A DNA stretch of 48,441 bases from Coriobacteriia bacterium (GTDB lineage Bacteria > Actinomycetota > Coriobacteriia > Anaerosomatales > Anaerosomataceae): NCBI GenBank assembly GCA_016938135.1, contig JAFGVD010000040.1, positions 1-48,441 on the forward strand, read 5' to 3'. Position 1 is the first letter of the stretch. The number at the start of each line of letters is the position of its first letter. The notes beneath the pieces are model-generated. The model was not told the DNA's origin and did no database searches. It saw nothing but the letters and a program-made list of their open reading frames with translations. A program made the translations under genes and the position numbers. Below are positions 31,155-40,158 of the stretch, one piece after another.

Positions 31155-31928
31155 CTAGTGCGAACCCAACGCGCCGTTGATGTATACCGCCGTGAGCACG
31201 GCGAAGATGTACGCCTGGATGACAGCGACGAAGAGCTCCAGAGCATAAAGCGCTACCTGCAGTGCGATGGGGAGTATCGCCACGACCTTCATCACACCGG
31301 ACGCTTCGAACATCAGCGCCGCGAAGATCGAGAAGATGCCGAGCATGATATGGCCGGCATACATGTTGGCGAACAGTCGCACGGAGAGCGTCAGCGGACG
31401 GATGAAGTCACTGATGACCTCAAGGAGTGCAACGAACGCTGCGAGCGGTGCCCATACGCCTTTGGGCCAGTAGTGCTTCAGGTAGCCGAAAAACCCGTGC
31501 TTCTTGATGCCGATGGCGTGGTACGTGACGAACACGACAAGTGCCCAGGTCACCGTGGTACCCATCGTCCCTGTGCCCGGCTTCGAACCGGGGATCAGTC
31601 CGATCAGGTTGTTGAAGAGCACGAAGAAGAACACGGTTCCAACGAAGGTCAGATACTTCTGACCCGCCTTGCCCATGATGTCGCCGATAAGATTGTCCCG
31701 GACGAACTCGACGCCGGCTTCGACAAGACTGCCGTAGCGGCTGTCGGGACGCAGTTTCACTCGACGAGCGCCTAACACGAAGAACGTGAGCGTCACGAGC
31801 GACGCAATGATCAGGAAGAACCCATAGTTCGTAAGCACGAACCCGCTGCTTGGGACCTCATGACCGTTGATCGAAAGAACCGACAGCTCGTGAAGCAGGT
31901 GTTCTACACCCTCACCGATCTTGTCCAC
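31155..31928 (-). CDS. atpB: F-type ATP synthase a subunit
   Basis: Fo subunit holding the two half-channels. 257 residues, five to six membrane helices. LSVRLFANMYAGHIML at 181-196 contains the essential Arg184 of helix 4, and ALELFVAVIQAYIFAVLTAVYI at 229-250 is the conserved last helix with Gln238. GTG start, with GGAGGG about nine to ten bases upstream. An 85-base gap (31070-31154) separates it from atpE and contains only the atpE ribosome site. Confidence 0.97.
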   Translation of the reverse strand: MDKIGEGVEHLLHELSVLSINGHEVPSSGFVLTNYGFFLIIASLVTLTFFVLGARRVKLRPDSRYGSLVEAGVEFVRDNLIGDIMGKAGQKYLTFVGTVFFFVLFNNLIGLIPGSKPGTGTMGTTVTWALVVFVTYHAIGIKKHGFFGYLKHYWPKGVWAPLAAFVALLEVISDFIRPLTLSVRLFANMYAGHIMLGIFSIFAALMFEASGVMKVVAILPIALQVALYALELFVAVIQAYIFAVLTAVYINGALGSH

Positions 31929-31945
31929 GTAACGTGACTCCCTCC

Positions 31946-32275
31946 TCAGTCAGAGATCCGGACCGCGCCGGAACTCCGTACGAATTGGACAACAGCTGTG
32001 CCGATGAATCCGAACATCAGACCAATACCGAACGGCGCAAGCGCCGCCCGTAGATACACGAAAAGGATGCCAAGAACCGAAACAGCCAGAAGCATGCAGA
32101 GCGCATTGACTGCGAGGAGGCGGACCATGCCGCCGAGGGGATCTTCAGGGATGACGAGCCTGGCGCTCTTCCTTACAAGGATGATGAACGCGGCACCGAA
32201 AAACACGCCGGCAAGAAGAGACGCGAGCGGCAACCCGATGAAGGCTGAGACAGTGTTGTCGACGTTTGCAGGCAG
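31946..32275 (-). CDS. atpI: Putative ATP synthase protein I (small membrane protein)
   Basis: A small protein with three membrane helices (LASLLAGVFFGAAFIILVR; LLAVNALCMLLAVSVLGILFVYL; GIGLMFGFIGTAVVQFV), in the place where UncI/AtpI, a c-ring assembly helper, is encoded in many atp operons. Sequence identity to AtpI is not obvious, so the call leans on position. The start is unusual. The in-frame stop is TAG at about 32288, no ATG or GTG follows, and a TTG at 32233 has no ribosome site. A CTG at 32275 stands seven bases after GAAGGG and would add a soluble N-terminus of about a dozen residues (LPANVDNTVSAF). I take CTG as the likelier start with low certainty. Confidence 0.6.
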   Translation of the reverse strand: MPANVDNTVSAFIGLPLASLLAGVFFGAAFIILVRKSARLVIPEDPLGGMVRLLAVNALCMLLAVSVLGILFVYLRAALAPFGIGLMFGFIGTAVVQFVRSSGAVRISD

Positions 32276-32313
32276 TGTGCGACCCTTCTATCATGCGAAC
32301 CCGTGCACCGCTT

Positions 32314-32380
32314 GAGCGCGCTTGGCGCTCTTCCCCCGGGGTGTACGCTCAACATGGACACAGGACAGCGAGCGCTGTCC
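32314..32380 (-). promoter_or_regulatory. Structured 5' leader of the ATP synthase operon
   Basis: The roughly 150-base leader between the promoter (32433-32461) and the first gene holds two perfect dyads. GAGCGC (32314-32319) and GCGCTC (32325-32330) have a five-base loop; GGACAGCG (32363-32370) and CGCTGTCC (32373-32380) form a near-continuous palindrome. Neither is followed by a U-run. They may be mRNA-stabilising or regulatory elements. No known riboswitch pattern was recognised. The 229-base gap 32276-32504 holds only these and the promoter. Confidence 0.45.
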
Positions 32381-32432
32381 AGCGGGCCACTGGTGATCGC
32401 TCTCCGACCGGGGGGTCTCGGAAAGCGTGCCC

Positions 32433-32461
32433 ACTATACAACAAGCCCGAGTCTTCAACAA
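32433..32461 (-). promoter_or_regulatory. Promoter of the ATP synthase operon
   Basis: On the minus strand, TTGTTG (32461-32456), a 17-base spacer and TATAGT (32438-32433). The -10 box matches five of six consensus bases and the spacing is ideal. It lies just downstream of the WecA-like gene and would start the atp transcript about 150 bases before atpI. Confidence 0.6.
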
Positions 32462-32504
32462 GGAATACGGAGCCCGACGCCGACGGTGAAACGGACCGGG
32501 ATGC

Positions 32505-33581
32505 TCAGTCGTCTCCGTCATGATGCGCAGCCTCGAACAGACCGAGCCAGTAGGCCATGAGTCCGGACAGTGCAGCCAAGATGACGAAGGTTGCCAGGCG
32601 CAACCAGGGGGGTGCCCAGCGCATCGCATAGCCGCCTACTGCCAGCGCCACCGACCAGGCATAGATGATCAACACCGTCTGGCGCTGGTTGAACCCGCGA
32701 CCCAGCAAGCGATGGTGGATGTGGCCCTTATCGGCCTCCTGGATCGGACGTCCGAAGCGCCGCCGGCGCACGATAGCAGAGAAGGTGTCGAACACGGGGA
32801 CTCCGATGATGAGCAAAGGCACCACCAATGTGATGGCGGCAACCGACTTCATCACACCCAGCAAGGAGATCACAGCGAGCGTAAAACCCAGAAACAAAGA
32901 CCCCGAATCTCCCATGAAGATGGATGCGGGGTTGAAGTTGAAGCGCAAGAAGCCCACGCACGCACCGAGAAGCGCAGCCGCCAGGACCGCGGATACCGGC
33001 TGATTGCTCTGCTGCGCCAGCACAAGAAGGCTGACCGCCGCTATCGCACTGACTCCCGCCGCCAGACCGTCGAGCCCGTCGATCAGATTGATGACATTGG
33101 CAAAACCGACGATCCAAAGAAGCGTAAGGGGGATAGAAAGGACCCCGAGCAAGATGAGTCCCCCACCGAATGGATTGCCCACAAAGGAGATGCCGACACC
33201 GGAGTAGATGACGATCCCTGCAGCCAGCACCTGACCTGCGAGCTTCTGACCGGGCTTGATGTCGATGATGTCATCGATCACCCCGACCAGGAACATGAGC
33301 GTGATACCTCCGAACACTCCCCAGAATCTCTGGTCCGGCCGAGTCAACACGGCAGGCCAGTCCCAGAGACGTTCCCCGAGATATCGCACCAGCACCGCTG
33401 TGAGAAAACCGATGAACATCGCAACGCCACCGATACGCGGAATGGCGCCCTTGTGAATATGCCGTCCACCGGAATGGGCGACGATACCCAGTCGCTTGCC
33501 GATCAGGCGGACGACAGGGGTGCAAGCCCATGTCGTCACAAGCGCTGCCGCAACGACGATGAGGTGCTGCAAGAGAGCCAC
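32505..33581 (-). CDS. Undecaprenyl-phosphate sugar-1-phosphate transferase (TagO/WecA family)
   Basis: Transfers a HexNAc-1-phosphate, usually GlcNAc-1-P, to undecaprenyl phosphate, starting wall teichoic acid, O-antigen or related polymers. 358 residues, about eleven membrane helices. Active-site marks are VIDDIIDIKPGQKL at 101-114 with the metal-binding Asp pair 103-104, NLIDGLDGLAAG at 165-176, FNPASIFMGDSGSLF at 216-230 and DKGHIHHRLLGRG at 284-296; the HIHHRLL form marks WecA/TagO rather than MraY. GTG follows the deaminase TAG directly (TAGGTG). It is the only initiating transferase in the window and could feed the polysaccharide cluster 16 kb away, though that link is inference. Confidence 0.93.
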   Translation of the reverse strand: MALLQHLIVVAAALVTTWACTPVVRLIGKRLGIVAHSGGRHIHKGAIPRIGGVAMFIGFLTAVLVRYLGERLWDWPAVLTRPDQRFWGVFGGITLMFLVGVIDDIIDIKPGQKLAGQVLAAGIVIYSGVGISFVGNPFGGGLILLGVLSIPLTLLWIVGFANVINLIDGLDGLAAGVSAIAAVSLLVLAQQSNQPVSAVLAAALLGACVGFLRFNFNPASIFMGDSGSLFLGFTLAVISLLGVMKSVAAITLVVPLLIIGVPVFDTFSAIVRRRRFGRPIQEADKGHIHHRLLGRGFNQRQTVLIIYAWSVALAVGGYAMRWAPPWLRLATFVILAALSGLMAYWLGLFEAAHHDGDD

Positions 33582-34034
33582 CTACAGCGCCCCCACGAGC
33601 CTGCGAGGCACAAGACCCGCCTCGGCCAGCAGCTCCTCCGACAGCGGGTCGGGATACGGTTCGCGAAAGACGATATCGGCAACACCGGCGTTGAGCAGGA
33701 TCTTCGCGCACAGCACGCACGGCTGATGGGTGCAGTAGATCGTCGAACCGTTGATAGCGATGCCATGCTTGGCCGCCTGGATGACCGCGTTCTGCTCGGC
33801 ATGGATCCCGCGGCACAGTTCATGATGCGAGCCTGAAGCGATACCCCGCTGCTCTCGCAAGCAGCCGACGTCCTCGCAGTGGGACAGGCCCGCAGGCACA
33901 CCGTTGTAGCCGGTGGCCAGTATGCGCTTGTCCATCACCAGCACGGCGCCCGTATGGCGACGAAGGCATGTGGAACGGCCCGAGACCAGCTCGGCTATGG
34001 ACATGAAGTACTCGTCCCAGGATGGGCGAGGCAT
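33582..34034 (-). CDS. comEB: Deoxycytidylate (dCMP) deaminase, ComEB-like
   Basis: Zinc enzyme converting dCMP to dUMP, feeding thymidylate synthesis; ThyX is in the same gene run. 150 residues, cytidine deaminase fold. GIHAEQNAV with His78 and Glu80 and [10 protein letters not shown] with Cys106 and Cys109 form the catalytic zinc site. Cys53, Cys58 and His71 ([10 protein letters not shown]...SGSHHELC) resemble the second structural zinc site of dCMP deaminases. ATG at 34034 with AGGGGAG a few bases upstream. Twenty-two bases after upp. Confidence 0.93.
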   Translation of the reverse strand: MPRPSWDEYFMSIAELVSGRSTCLRRHTGAVLVMDKRILATGYNGVPAGLSHCEDVGCLREQRGIASGSHHELCRGIHAEQNAVIQAAKHGIAINGSTIYCTHQPCVLCAKILLNAGVADIVFREPYPDPLSEELLAEAGLVPRRLVGAL

Positions 34035-34056
34035 GCGACTCCCCTTCCGGGCCGGT

Positions 34057-34704
34057 CTACTTGGTTCCAAACAGGCGATCGCCCGCGTCTCCCAGACCAG
34101 GGACGATGTAGCCATGATCGTTGAGGTGGCTGTCGATGGCGCACGTGTAGATGTTGACGTCGTCACAACACGAGCGCACTTCCTCAATACCCTCCGGTGC
34201 GGCGATCAGCACCAGCAGGTTGATCTCCTTGGCGCCGCGCTCACGCAAGAACTGTACGGCCGCGCACGCCGAACCGCCGGTAGCGAGCATGGGGTCGACG
34301 ATCAGGACGTCACGCTCACCGATGTCCTCGGGAAGCTTGCAGTAGTACTCGACAGGACGAAGCGTCTCAGGGTCGCGATACAAGCCGACATGGCCCACCT
34401 TGGCCGCTGGGATGAGCTCAAGGATGCCGTCGACCATACCCAGGCCGGCACGCAGGATCGGGATCACCGCGACCTTCTTGCCCGCAAGCACCTTCGTGGT
34501 CGTCTCGGTGACCGGTGTCTGCACGACGGTGTCGACCAGCTGGAAGCTGCGAGTGGCCTCGTATGCCATGAGCATGGCGAGCTCTTTAACCAGTTCGCGG
34601 AACTCCTTGGCCCCGGTCTTCTCGTCACGCATGATGGAGAGCTTGTGCTGCACCAGAGGGTGATCGACAACAGTGACATTGTCCCAGGCGGTCTTAGCGG
34701 TCAT
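34057..34704 (-). CDS. upp: Uracil phosphoribosyltransferase
   Basis: Makes UMP from uracil and PRPP (pyrimidine salvage). 215 residues: [13 protein letters not shown] at 15-27, [12 protein letters not shown] at 31-42, PRPP loop [11 protein letters not shown] at 136-146, and the uracil-binding end [16 protein letters not shown] at 199-214. ATG with GAGGAGG five bases upstream, 15 bases after glyA. Closely spaced with the dCMP deaminase gene, a common pairing in Gram-positive bacteria. Confidence 0.97.
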   Translation of the reverse strand: MTAKTAWDNVTVVDHPLVQHKLSIMRDEKTGAKEFRELVKELAMLMAYEATRSFQLVDTVVQTPVTETTTKVLAGKKVAVIPILRAGLGMVDGILELIPAAKVGHVGLYRDPETLRPVEYYCKLPEDIGERDVLIVDPMLATGGSACAAVQFLRERGAKEINLLVLIAAPEGIEEVRSCCDDVNIYTCAIDSHLNDHGYIVPGLGDAGDRLFGTK

Positions 34705-34719
34705 GTGTTCCTCCTCGGC

Positions 34720-35964
34720 CTAGAGCTCAGGATAGAGCGGGTGCGAATCTATGAGCGCGCGCACTTCGGCACGGATCTTCTCCAGCTTGGCGGCATCGCC
34801 GCGATTGAAGATGGTCTCGGCCACAAGACGGCCTACCGTGTACGCATCTTCCTCGTCGAACCCACGGGTCGTCATGGCAGCGGAACCCACGCGGATACCG
34901 CTTGTGACGAACGGGCTTTCCGGGTCGTTGGGGATGGCGTTCTTGTTGACCGTGAAGCCGATCTCCTCAACCAGCTTCTCGGCGTCCTTGCCCGTGATCG
35001 ATGCGGGCCGCAGGTCGACGAGCATCAGGTGATTGTCGGTGCCGCCCGAGACAAGGCGCAGACCGCCCTCCACCATGGCCTCGCCCATCCTCCGGGCGTT
35101 GAGGACGACCTGGTCGATATAGGTGGTGAACTCAGGCTGCATGGCTTCGCCGAACGCCACGGCCTTCGCCGCGATGATGTGCTCGAGCGGCCCACCCTGC
35201 AGTCCAGGGAACACCGCCTTGTCGATCGCCTTGGCGTGCTCCTCTTTGCACAGGATGAAACCCGAGCGCGGACCGCGCAGCGTCTTGTGCGAGGTGGAGG
35301 TCACGACGTCGGCCCACGGGACCGGTGAAGGATGAGCGCCTGTGGCGACAAGTCCCGCGATGTGTGCCATGTCCACCATCAGGATGGCGCCGACCTCTTT
35401 GGCGATGGCCGAGAAACGCTCGAAGTCGATGGTCCGCGGGTAGGCGCTCGCGCCGGCCAAGATCATCTTGGGCTTGTTCTCTTTGGCGAGGCGCTCGACC
35501 TCGTCGTAGTCGATGCGCTCATCGGCACCCAGGCCGTAAGGCACCACGTTGAACCACTTGCCCGAGAAGTTCACCGGCGAGCCGTGAGTGAGGTGACCGC
35601 CCATAGCAAGGTTCATCCCAAGAAACGTGTCCCCAGGGTTCATCATCGCGTAGTAGACAGCGAGGTTGGCCGGGGCGCCCGCATGCGGCTGCACGTTGGC
35701 GTGCTCCGCGCCGAACAGCTTCTTGGCGCGATCGCGGGCGAGGTCCTCGACGACGTCGACCTTCTCGCATCCGCCGTAGTAGCGCTTGCCGGGAAGCCCC
35801 TCGGCGTACTTGTTGGTAAGAACCGTACCGGCGGCCTCCAGCACCGACATCGACACGAAGTTCTCCGAAGCTATCAACTCGATGGTACCGCGCTGACGGT
35901 CAAGCTCGGCATCGATCGCCGCAGCGACCTCGGGATCGGTCTGGGAGATGTATCGAAGTGACAT
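34720..35964 (-). CDS. glyA: Serine hydroxymethyltransferase
   Basis: PLP enzyme interconverting serine and glycine with transfer of a one-carbon unit to tetrahydrofolate, the source of methylene-THF for ThyX and methionine synthesis. 414 residues: [10 protein letters not shown] at 29-38, [15 protein letters not shown] at 51-65, [13 protein letters not shown] at 197-209, and [14 protein letters not shown] with the PLP lysine Lys227. ATG with GAGAGGGA upstream. Thirty-three bases after rpiB. Confidence 0.98.
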   Translation of the reverse strand: MSLRYISQTDPEVAAAIDAELDRQRGTIELIASENFVSMSVLEAAGTVLTNKYAEGLPGKRYYGGCEKVDVVEDLARDRAKKLFGAEHANVQPHAGAPANLAVYYAMMNPGDTFLGMNLAMGGHLTHGSPVNFSGKWFNVVPYGLGADERIDYDEVERLAKENKPKMILAGASAYPRTIDFERFSAIAKEVGAILMVDMAHIAGLVATGAHPSPVPWADVVTSTSHKTLRGPRSGFILCKEEHAKAIDKAVFPGLQGGPLEHIIAAKAVAFGEAMQPEFTTYIDQVVLNARRMGEAMVEGGLRLVSGGTDNHLMLVDLRPASITGKDAEKLVEEIGFTVNKNAIPNDPESPFVTSGIRVGSAAMTTRGFDEEDAYTVGRLVAETIFNRGDAAKLEKIRAEVRALIDSHPLYPEL

Positions 35965-35997
35965 GCTGTGGGTCCCTCTCTCTTACGGTGGTGGAAT

Positions 35998-36444
35998 CTA
36001 CTGACGCTCGCTCTCAAGAGCGGTGATCTTGTCTACGCGTCGCTGATGGCGACCGCCCTCGAACTCTGTGGCAAGGAACACGTCGAGAATCGATTCTGCT
36101 CTGGCGATCCCGATGTATCGACCAGCAAGGCCGACAACGTTCGCGTCGTTGTGTCTGCGGGCCATCTCGGCCATCTCGGGATCCATGACCTGGACGGCCC
36201 TGACGCCTGCGACCTTGTTGGCAGCAATCGAGATACCCAGCCCCGACCCGCACACCACGACTCCCTTGTCTACATCGGAGGAGGCCACGAGCCTGCCCAC
36301 TGCGGCACCGAAGTCCGGGTAGTCACACGATTCCTCGTTGTAAGTCCCCACATCGACCACATCATGACCCTGGCCGGCCAGATACCCACGAACGTACTCC
36401 TTGAGCAAGAAACCGGCATGGTCACTGCCGAGAGCGATGCGCAT
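35998..36444 (-). CDS. rpiB: Ribose-5-phosphate isomerase B
   Basis: Interconverts ribose-5-phosphate and ribulose-5-phosphate in the non-oxidative pentose phosphate pathway. 148 residues: MRIALGSDHAGFLLKE at 1-16, VVVCGSGLGISIAANK at 62-77 with active-site Cys65, and ARRHNDANVVGLAGR with His98. The ATG at 36444 starts exactly at the family N-terminus with GGAGGGG upstream; an upstream ATG at 36468 is rejected. A transaldolase is encoded about 7 kb away in the same direction. Confidence 0.96.
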   Translation of the reverse strand: MRIALGSDHAGFLLKEYVRGYLAGQGHDVVDVGTYNEESCDYPDFGAAVGRLVASSDVDKGVVVCGSGLGISIAANKVAGVRAVQVMDPEMAEMARRHNDANVVGLAGRYIGIARAESILDVFLATEFEGGRHQRRVDKITALESERQ

Positions 36445-36465
36445 CAAACCCCTCCGTCTAGACGG

Positions 36466-36501
36466 CACGGAAGGCGTCCCGGGTCCGGGCCGCCTTCCGT
36501 G
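36466..36501 (-). terminator. Hairpin between tsaC and rpiB
   Basis: CACGGAAGGCG (36466-36476) and CGCCTTCCGTG (36491-36501) form a perfect eleven-base stem with a 14-base loop, in the 78-base gap after the tsaC stop. No U-run follows; instead comes a second palindrome, CCGTCTAGACGG (36454-36465), just before the rpiB ribosome site. It may partly terminate transcription or mark an RNA-processing site. Confidence 0.45.
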
Positions 36502-36522
36502 GATTGTACCAGTATCGCGCGC

Positions 36523-37167
36523 CTAGTTCGCCAATGTGTGGGCGACTTCCATGACACGCTCAGCCGAGATGGCTCCTTCGCGGCTGACAACGGGCTCGGG
36601 GCCGGTGCAGTCGACCACGGTGGACGCGGTCTTGTGCAGCGTGTCGCCTCCGTCAAGAGTAAGGTCCGCAGAAGCGATGATCCGCTCCTCAAGCTCAGCG
36701 AACGTACCCGCGGCAGGCTGACCCGAAGTATTGGCCGAAGTAGTGATGATCGCGTTGCCTGAAGCACGGATGAGCTCCTGGACCAGTTCATGGTCGGGAC
36801 AGCGGAGCGCCACGGTTCCCCTGTCGTCAGTGAACTCAGGGGCGACCAGGTCCGCAGCCTTCACCACGATGGTCAGCGCGCCCGGCCAGAACGCTTTGGC
36901 AAGCCGATGGGCGTATTCAGGCACGTCGACGCCGTACACATCGAGGGCGTTCTCGTCCTCGACCAACCAGGGTAACGGCTTGTTCTCAGGACGCATCTTG
37001 ATATCGATGATCTCCTGAGGCCCGAAACACGATGTAGCGGAAGCGCCTATCCCGTACACGGTCTCCGTGGGGAAGACCACGATGCCGCCTTCACGCAGCA
37101 CCGTTGCAGCGAGATTCACCGCTTCCGCCGAGGGGTTGTCCGGGTCGATGTGAATCACCTTGCTCAT
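36523..37167 (-). CDS. tsaC: L-threonylcarbamoyladenylate synthase (Sua5/YrdC family)
   Basis: Makes threonylcarbamoyl-AMP from threonine, bicarbonate and ATP for the t6A37 modification of ANN-reading tRNAs. 214 residues, so the short form without a Sua5 C-terminal domain. FPTETVYGIG at 32-41, IKMRPENKPLPWLV at 56-69 with the usual R/K-P-x-N-K-P-L motif, and TTSANTSGQPAAG near 141-153 line the ATP and threonine pocket. ATG overlaps the prmC stop (ATGA), implying coupling. The prfA-prmC-tsaC order is widespread. Confidence 0.95.
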   Translation of the reverse strand: MSKVIHIDPDNPSAEAVNLAATVLREGGIVVFPTETVYGIGASATSCFGPQEIIDIKMRPENKPLPWLVEDENALDVYGVDVPEYAHRLAKAFWPGALTIVVKAADLVAPEFTDDRGTVALRCPDHELVQELIRASGNAIITTSANTSGQPAAGTFAELEERIIASADLTLDGGDTLHKTASTVVDCTGPEPVVSREGAISAERVMEVAHTLAN

Positions 37168-38042
37168 AACTCCATCGCCTCCCCATTCCTTGCAACGACG
37201 ATCCGGTCCTTACCAGTCAGGTCCCGCAGGACCTCGATACCAACGTAGTCGGCGCGAAGCGCCTCAGCGGCAGCCTGGACCCGCCCGGAGTCCAGCTCCA
37301 TGACAAGCACTCCCCCGGGCTTGAGCCAGGTGCGGGCTTCTGCCCAGATGCGACGGGCGACATCGAGTCCGTCAGGTCCCCCGTCAAGGGCAAGATGTGG
37401 TTCGAAGCCGAGGACTTCACCTGGCAGGTCTTGGATGTCCGCGCTAGGGATGTAAGGCGGATTCGAGACAACGATGTCGACGCGACCCTGGAGATCGGCC
37501 GATAGTGGCGAGAAAAGGTCTCCATGGATTACTTGTACCCTCTGGGACACCTCGGCGTACAGGGCATTCCGACGAGCGGCCTCAACCGATACCTCACCCA
37601 GCTCGGTGGCGTACACGGTCGCATCAGGGCATTCGTGGGCGATCGATACGGCGACGCACCCCGAGCCGGTGCACAGGTCGACGACGAGCGGCGCCCGGGG
37701 TACCCGCGACAGGACCGCGTCCACGAGTATCTCGGTCTCGGGACGGGGGATGAACACACCCGGCTCAACATGCATGACCAGGTGCCGGAAGGGCATCTCG
37801 CCGCTCACGTACTGCAGCGGCATACCCTGCGCGCGTCGCTCGATCAACTCGCGAAAACGACTGCGCTCCTCGGGTGAGAGCGGACGGTCGAAAAACGCGT
37901 ATATCTCAACGCGGGAAAGCCCGGTAGCCGCCGAGAGAAGCCACTCCGCTGAACGACGCGGAGTCTCATCCCCCTTGCGCCCGAGATACTCGATGGTCCA
38001 CTCCAGCGCGTCTTTGCAGTTCCAGACACGCTCGGCGGCCAC
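37164..38042 (-). CDS. prmC: Release factor glutamine methyltransferase
   Basis: SAM-dependent methylation of the GGQ glutamine in RF1 and RF2. 292 residues: helical N-terminal domain (1-90), FIPRPETEILVDAVL at 97-111, SAM motif I DLCTGSGCVAVSIA at 122-135, and catalytic NPPYIP at 194-199. GTG start placed immediately after the prfA TAA (TAAGTG). Its substrate RF1 is encoded by the gene before it. Confidence 0.95.
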   Translation of the reverse strand: MAAERVWNCKDALEWTIEYLGRKGDETPRRSAEWLLSAATGLSRVEIYAFFDRPLSPEERSRFRELIERRAQGMPLQYVSGEMPFRHLVMHVEPGVFIPRPETEILVDAVLSRVPRAPLVVDLCTGSGCVAVSIAHECPDATVYATELGEVSVEAARRNALYAEVSQRVQVIHGDLFSPLSADLQGRVDIVVSNPPYIPSADIQDLPGEVLGFEPHLALDGGPDGLDVARRIWAEARTWLKPGGVLVMELDSGRVQAAAEALRADYVGIEVLRDLTGKDRIVVARNGEAMEL

Positions 38043-39116
38043 TTAGACCACCGCCGCCAACCGCGCGGCCCGGTCTGCTGCGACCAGCCCCTCGATGAGC
38101 TCGTCGATCTCCCCCATGAGCACTGCAGGGAGGTTGTGGATCGTGATGCCCACCCGATGATCGGTGACCCGATCTTGGGGGAAGTTGTACGTCCGGATCT
38201 TCTCGGAACGGTCGCCTGACCCGATCTGACTGCGTCGCGTAGCCCCCAGTTCGGCCTGCTGACGCTCCAGCTCCGCCTCATAGATGCGCGCGCGCAAGAC
38301 CCGCATCGCAGCTTCACGGTTCTGCAGCTGCGACTTCTGGTTCTGCGACTGCACGACGACACCTGTTGGGATGTGCGTGATGCGGACTGCCGAGTCAGTG
38401 GTGTTGACCGACTGGCCGCCAGGGCCGCTTGACCGATACACATCGATCCTGAGATCGCTCTGGTTGATCTCGATCTCGATATCCTCGGCCTCCGGCATCA
38501 CGACAACGGTCGCCGTAGACGTATGGATCCGACCGCCGGACTCGGTGGCGGGCACGCGCTGCACGCGGTGGACGCCCGACTCGAACTTCATCTTCGAGTA
38601 GATGCCCTTGCCCTTGCCTTTGATCATGAAGGAGACCTCTTTAAAGCCACCGACTTCGTTCTCGCTGGCATCGATCTCCTCGACCTTCCAGCGCTGTGCC
38701 TCGGCATAACGCGTGTACATGCGGTAGAGGTCGCCGGCGAACAGTCCCGCCTCGTCTCCACCTGCGCCCGCCCGGATCTCCACAATGACGTTCTTGTCGT
38801 CATTGGGGTCCACGGGAAGCATCATGACCTTCAGCTCGTTCTCGAGCTCAGGCACACGGGCCTCTAGTTCGGTCAGCTCGTCTTTGGCGAGCTCCCGCAT
38901 CTCAGGGTCCTTCTCGGCGCGCATAATCTCCTGAGCGTCTTTGATCTCATCCAGCACGCTCAGATATTCGCGTATCTTGGTGACGAGAGGGACCTGCTCA
39001 GAATGCTCCTTGGCCAGACGCGCGTACTCTCTTTGGTCGTTCAGGACGGCCGGATCAGAGAGCTTGGCGGTCAGCTCGTCGTTGGTGATGAGTATGGATT
39101 CGAGTTTGTCTCGCAT
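38043..39116 (-). CDS. prfA: Peptide chain release factor 1
   Basis: Reads UAA and UAG at the ribosome and triggers peptide release. 357 residues, family length. The codon-reading tripeptide P189-A190-T191 (RVPATESGG) is the RF1 type, and [17 protein letters not shown] holds the GGQ at 233-235, whose glutamine PrmC methylates. ATG at 39116. The 63-base gap before it (39117-39179) shows no clear signal. Confidence 0.98.
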   Translation of the reverse strand: MRDKLESILITNDELTAKLSDPAVLNDQREYARLAKEHSEQVPLVTKIREYLSVLDEIKDAQEIMRAEKDPEMRELAKDELTELEARVPELENELKVMMLPVDPNDDKNVIVEIRAGAGGDEAGLFAGDLYRMYTRYAEAQRWKVEEIDASENEVGGFKEVSFMIKGKGKGIYSKMKFESGVHRVQRVPATESGGRIHTSTATVVVMPEAEDIEIEINQSDLRIDVYRSSGPGGQSVNTTDSAVRITHIPTGVVVQSQNQKSQLQNREAAMRVLRARIYEAELERQQAELGATRRSQIGSGDRSEKIRTYNFPQDRVTDHRVGITIHNLPAVLMGEIDELIEGLVAADRAARLAAVV

Positions 39117-39179
39117 GGTCTTCAGGTATCCGTTCTAGTCTGACAACAGCGTATCACGCGGGCGGTTCCGTAGCGGCAG

Positions 39180-40148
39180 TCAGTCGATGGCCGGGATGGC
39201 ATCCCCGGTGGGCTCAGCGCCTGTGGCCGCAGCCTCTTCACGCGCGATCACAAGCTCCATGGCGGCAACCGCGATCTCCACCATGCTGTCGTCCGGCTCG
39301 CCAGTGGTCATCCTTTGCAGCTGCAGCCCCGGCCACAGCAGCACCTTCACGAGCGGGTTGTTTGGGTTGTTGCCTGCCCACTTCACGGATATCTCGTACG
39401 CGATACCTGCTATGAGCGGCAATAGCACGATACGAACGCCGATATTGAACAGCAGTACCCAGACCTTCGCACTGACGCCCCATGCCGCCAGAATCGCTTT
39501 GCCGGGGACTATCGAGAAGACCAGAATGGCGACGACCATCACCATGAGCAGGAACGACGTACCGCAGCGCACGTGGAGAGTTCCGAACTTCTGGATGGCG
39601 TCAGTCTCCAGCGGCAGACCGGCCTCATAGGCATGGATGGTCTTGTGCTCGGCACCGTGATAGCGGAATACCCGCTGGATGTCTTTAACGCGACTGACCG
39701 CCCAGATGTAGGTGAAAAAGGCCACCAACCGCAGGACGCCGTCGACGATGTTCCACAAGAAGGGTTGGTCGACAGAGCTTCCGATGGCCAGGTTGGTGAG
39801 AACCGCGGGTAGCACGATGAACAGGCCGACAGCCAGACCAAGACCCAGCACCATGGTGAGTGCGATCTCTTTCTGGGAGAGCTTCTCTTCCTCGGTCTCG
39901 CCCGCGTGCTCGGCGGAGATGCCGAAAGCCTTGAGCGCCAGCACCATGGTCTCGTAGAAGCCCCACATGCCACGGATGATGGGCCACTTGAGCCAGGGAT
40001 GGTCCTTAGTAGCGCTGACCAGGTCATGCTGCTCGGTGTAGATGGAGCCATCGGGCTCACGCACCGCGATGGCCCAGTTGAGCTTCCCGCGCATCATGAT
40101 GCCCTCGAGCACGGCCTGACCACCGATATGCGTATGTCTCACAGGCAT
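39180..40148 (-). CDS. DUF1385-family membrane protein
   Basis: A 322-residue protein of unknown function from the family found next to rpmE and prfA in many Gram-positive genomes. The conserved start GGQAVLEGIMMRG at 9-21, FRYHGAEHKTIHAYE at 161-175 and RCGTSFLLMV at 194-203 are family marks, and helices near 97-120, 133-152, 197-215 and 226-252 should cross the membrane. The His and Glu in YHGAEHKT look like a possible metal or active site, which is a guess. ATG with GGAGG four to five bases upstream. The C-terminal tail is rich in Ala and Glu. Confidence 0.9.
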   Translation of the reverse strand: MPVRHTHIGGQAVLEGIMMRGKLNWAIAVREPDGSIYTEQHDLVSATKDHPWLKWPIIRGMWGFYETMVLALKAFGISAEHAGETEEEKLSQKEIALTMVLGLGLAVGLFIVLPAVLTNLAIGSSVDQPFLWNIVDGVLRLVAFFTYIWAVSRVKDIQRVFRYHGAEHKTIHAYEAGLPLETDAIQKFGTLHVRCGTSFLLMVMVVAILVFSIVPGKAILAAWGVSAKVWVLLFNIGVRIVLLPLIAGIAYEISVKWAGNNPNNPLVKVLLWPGLQLQRMTTGEPDDSMVEIAVAAMELVIAREEAAATGAEPTGDAIPAID

Positions 40149-40158
40149 GGTTCCTCCA

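Noticed and set aside
32520-33836. A 438-codon plus-strand open frame opposite the TagO/WecA-like gene
   Set aside because: Composition is low-complexity His/Asp/Arg/Gln, typical of the reverse strand of a membrane protein gene.
33913-35328. A 471-codon plus-strand open frame opposite upp and glyA
   Set aside because: Antisense to two highly conserved genes and without recognisable protein features.
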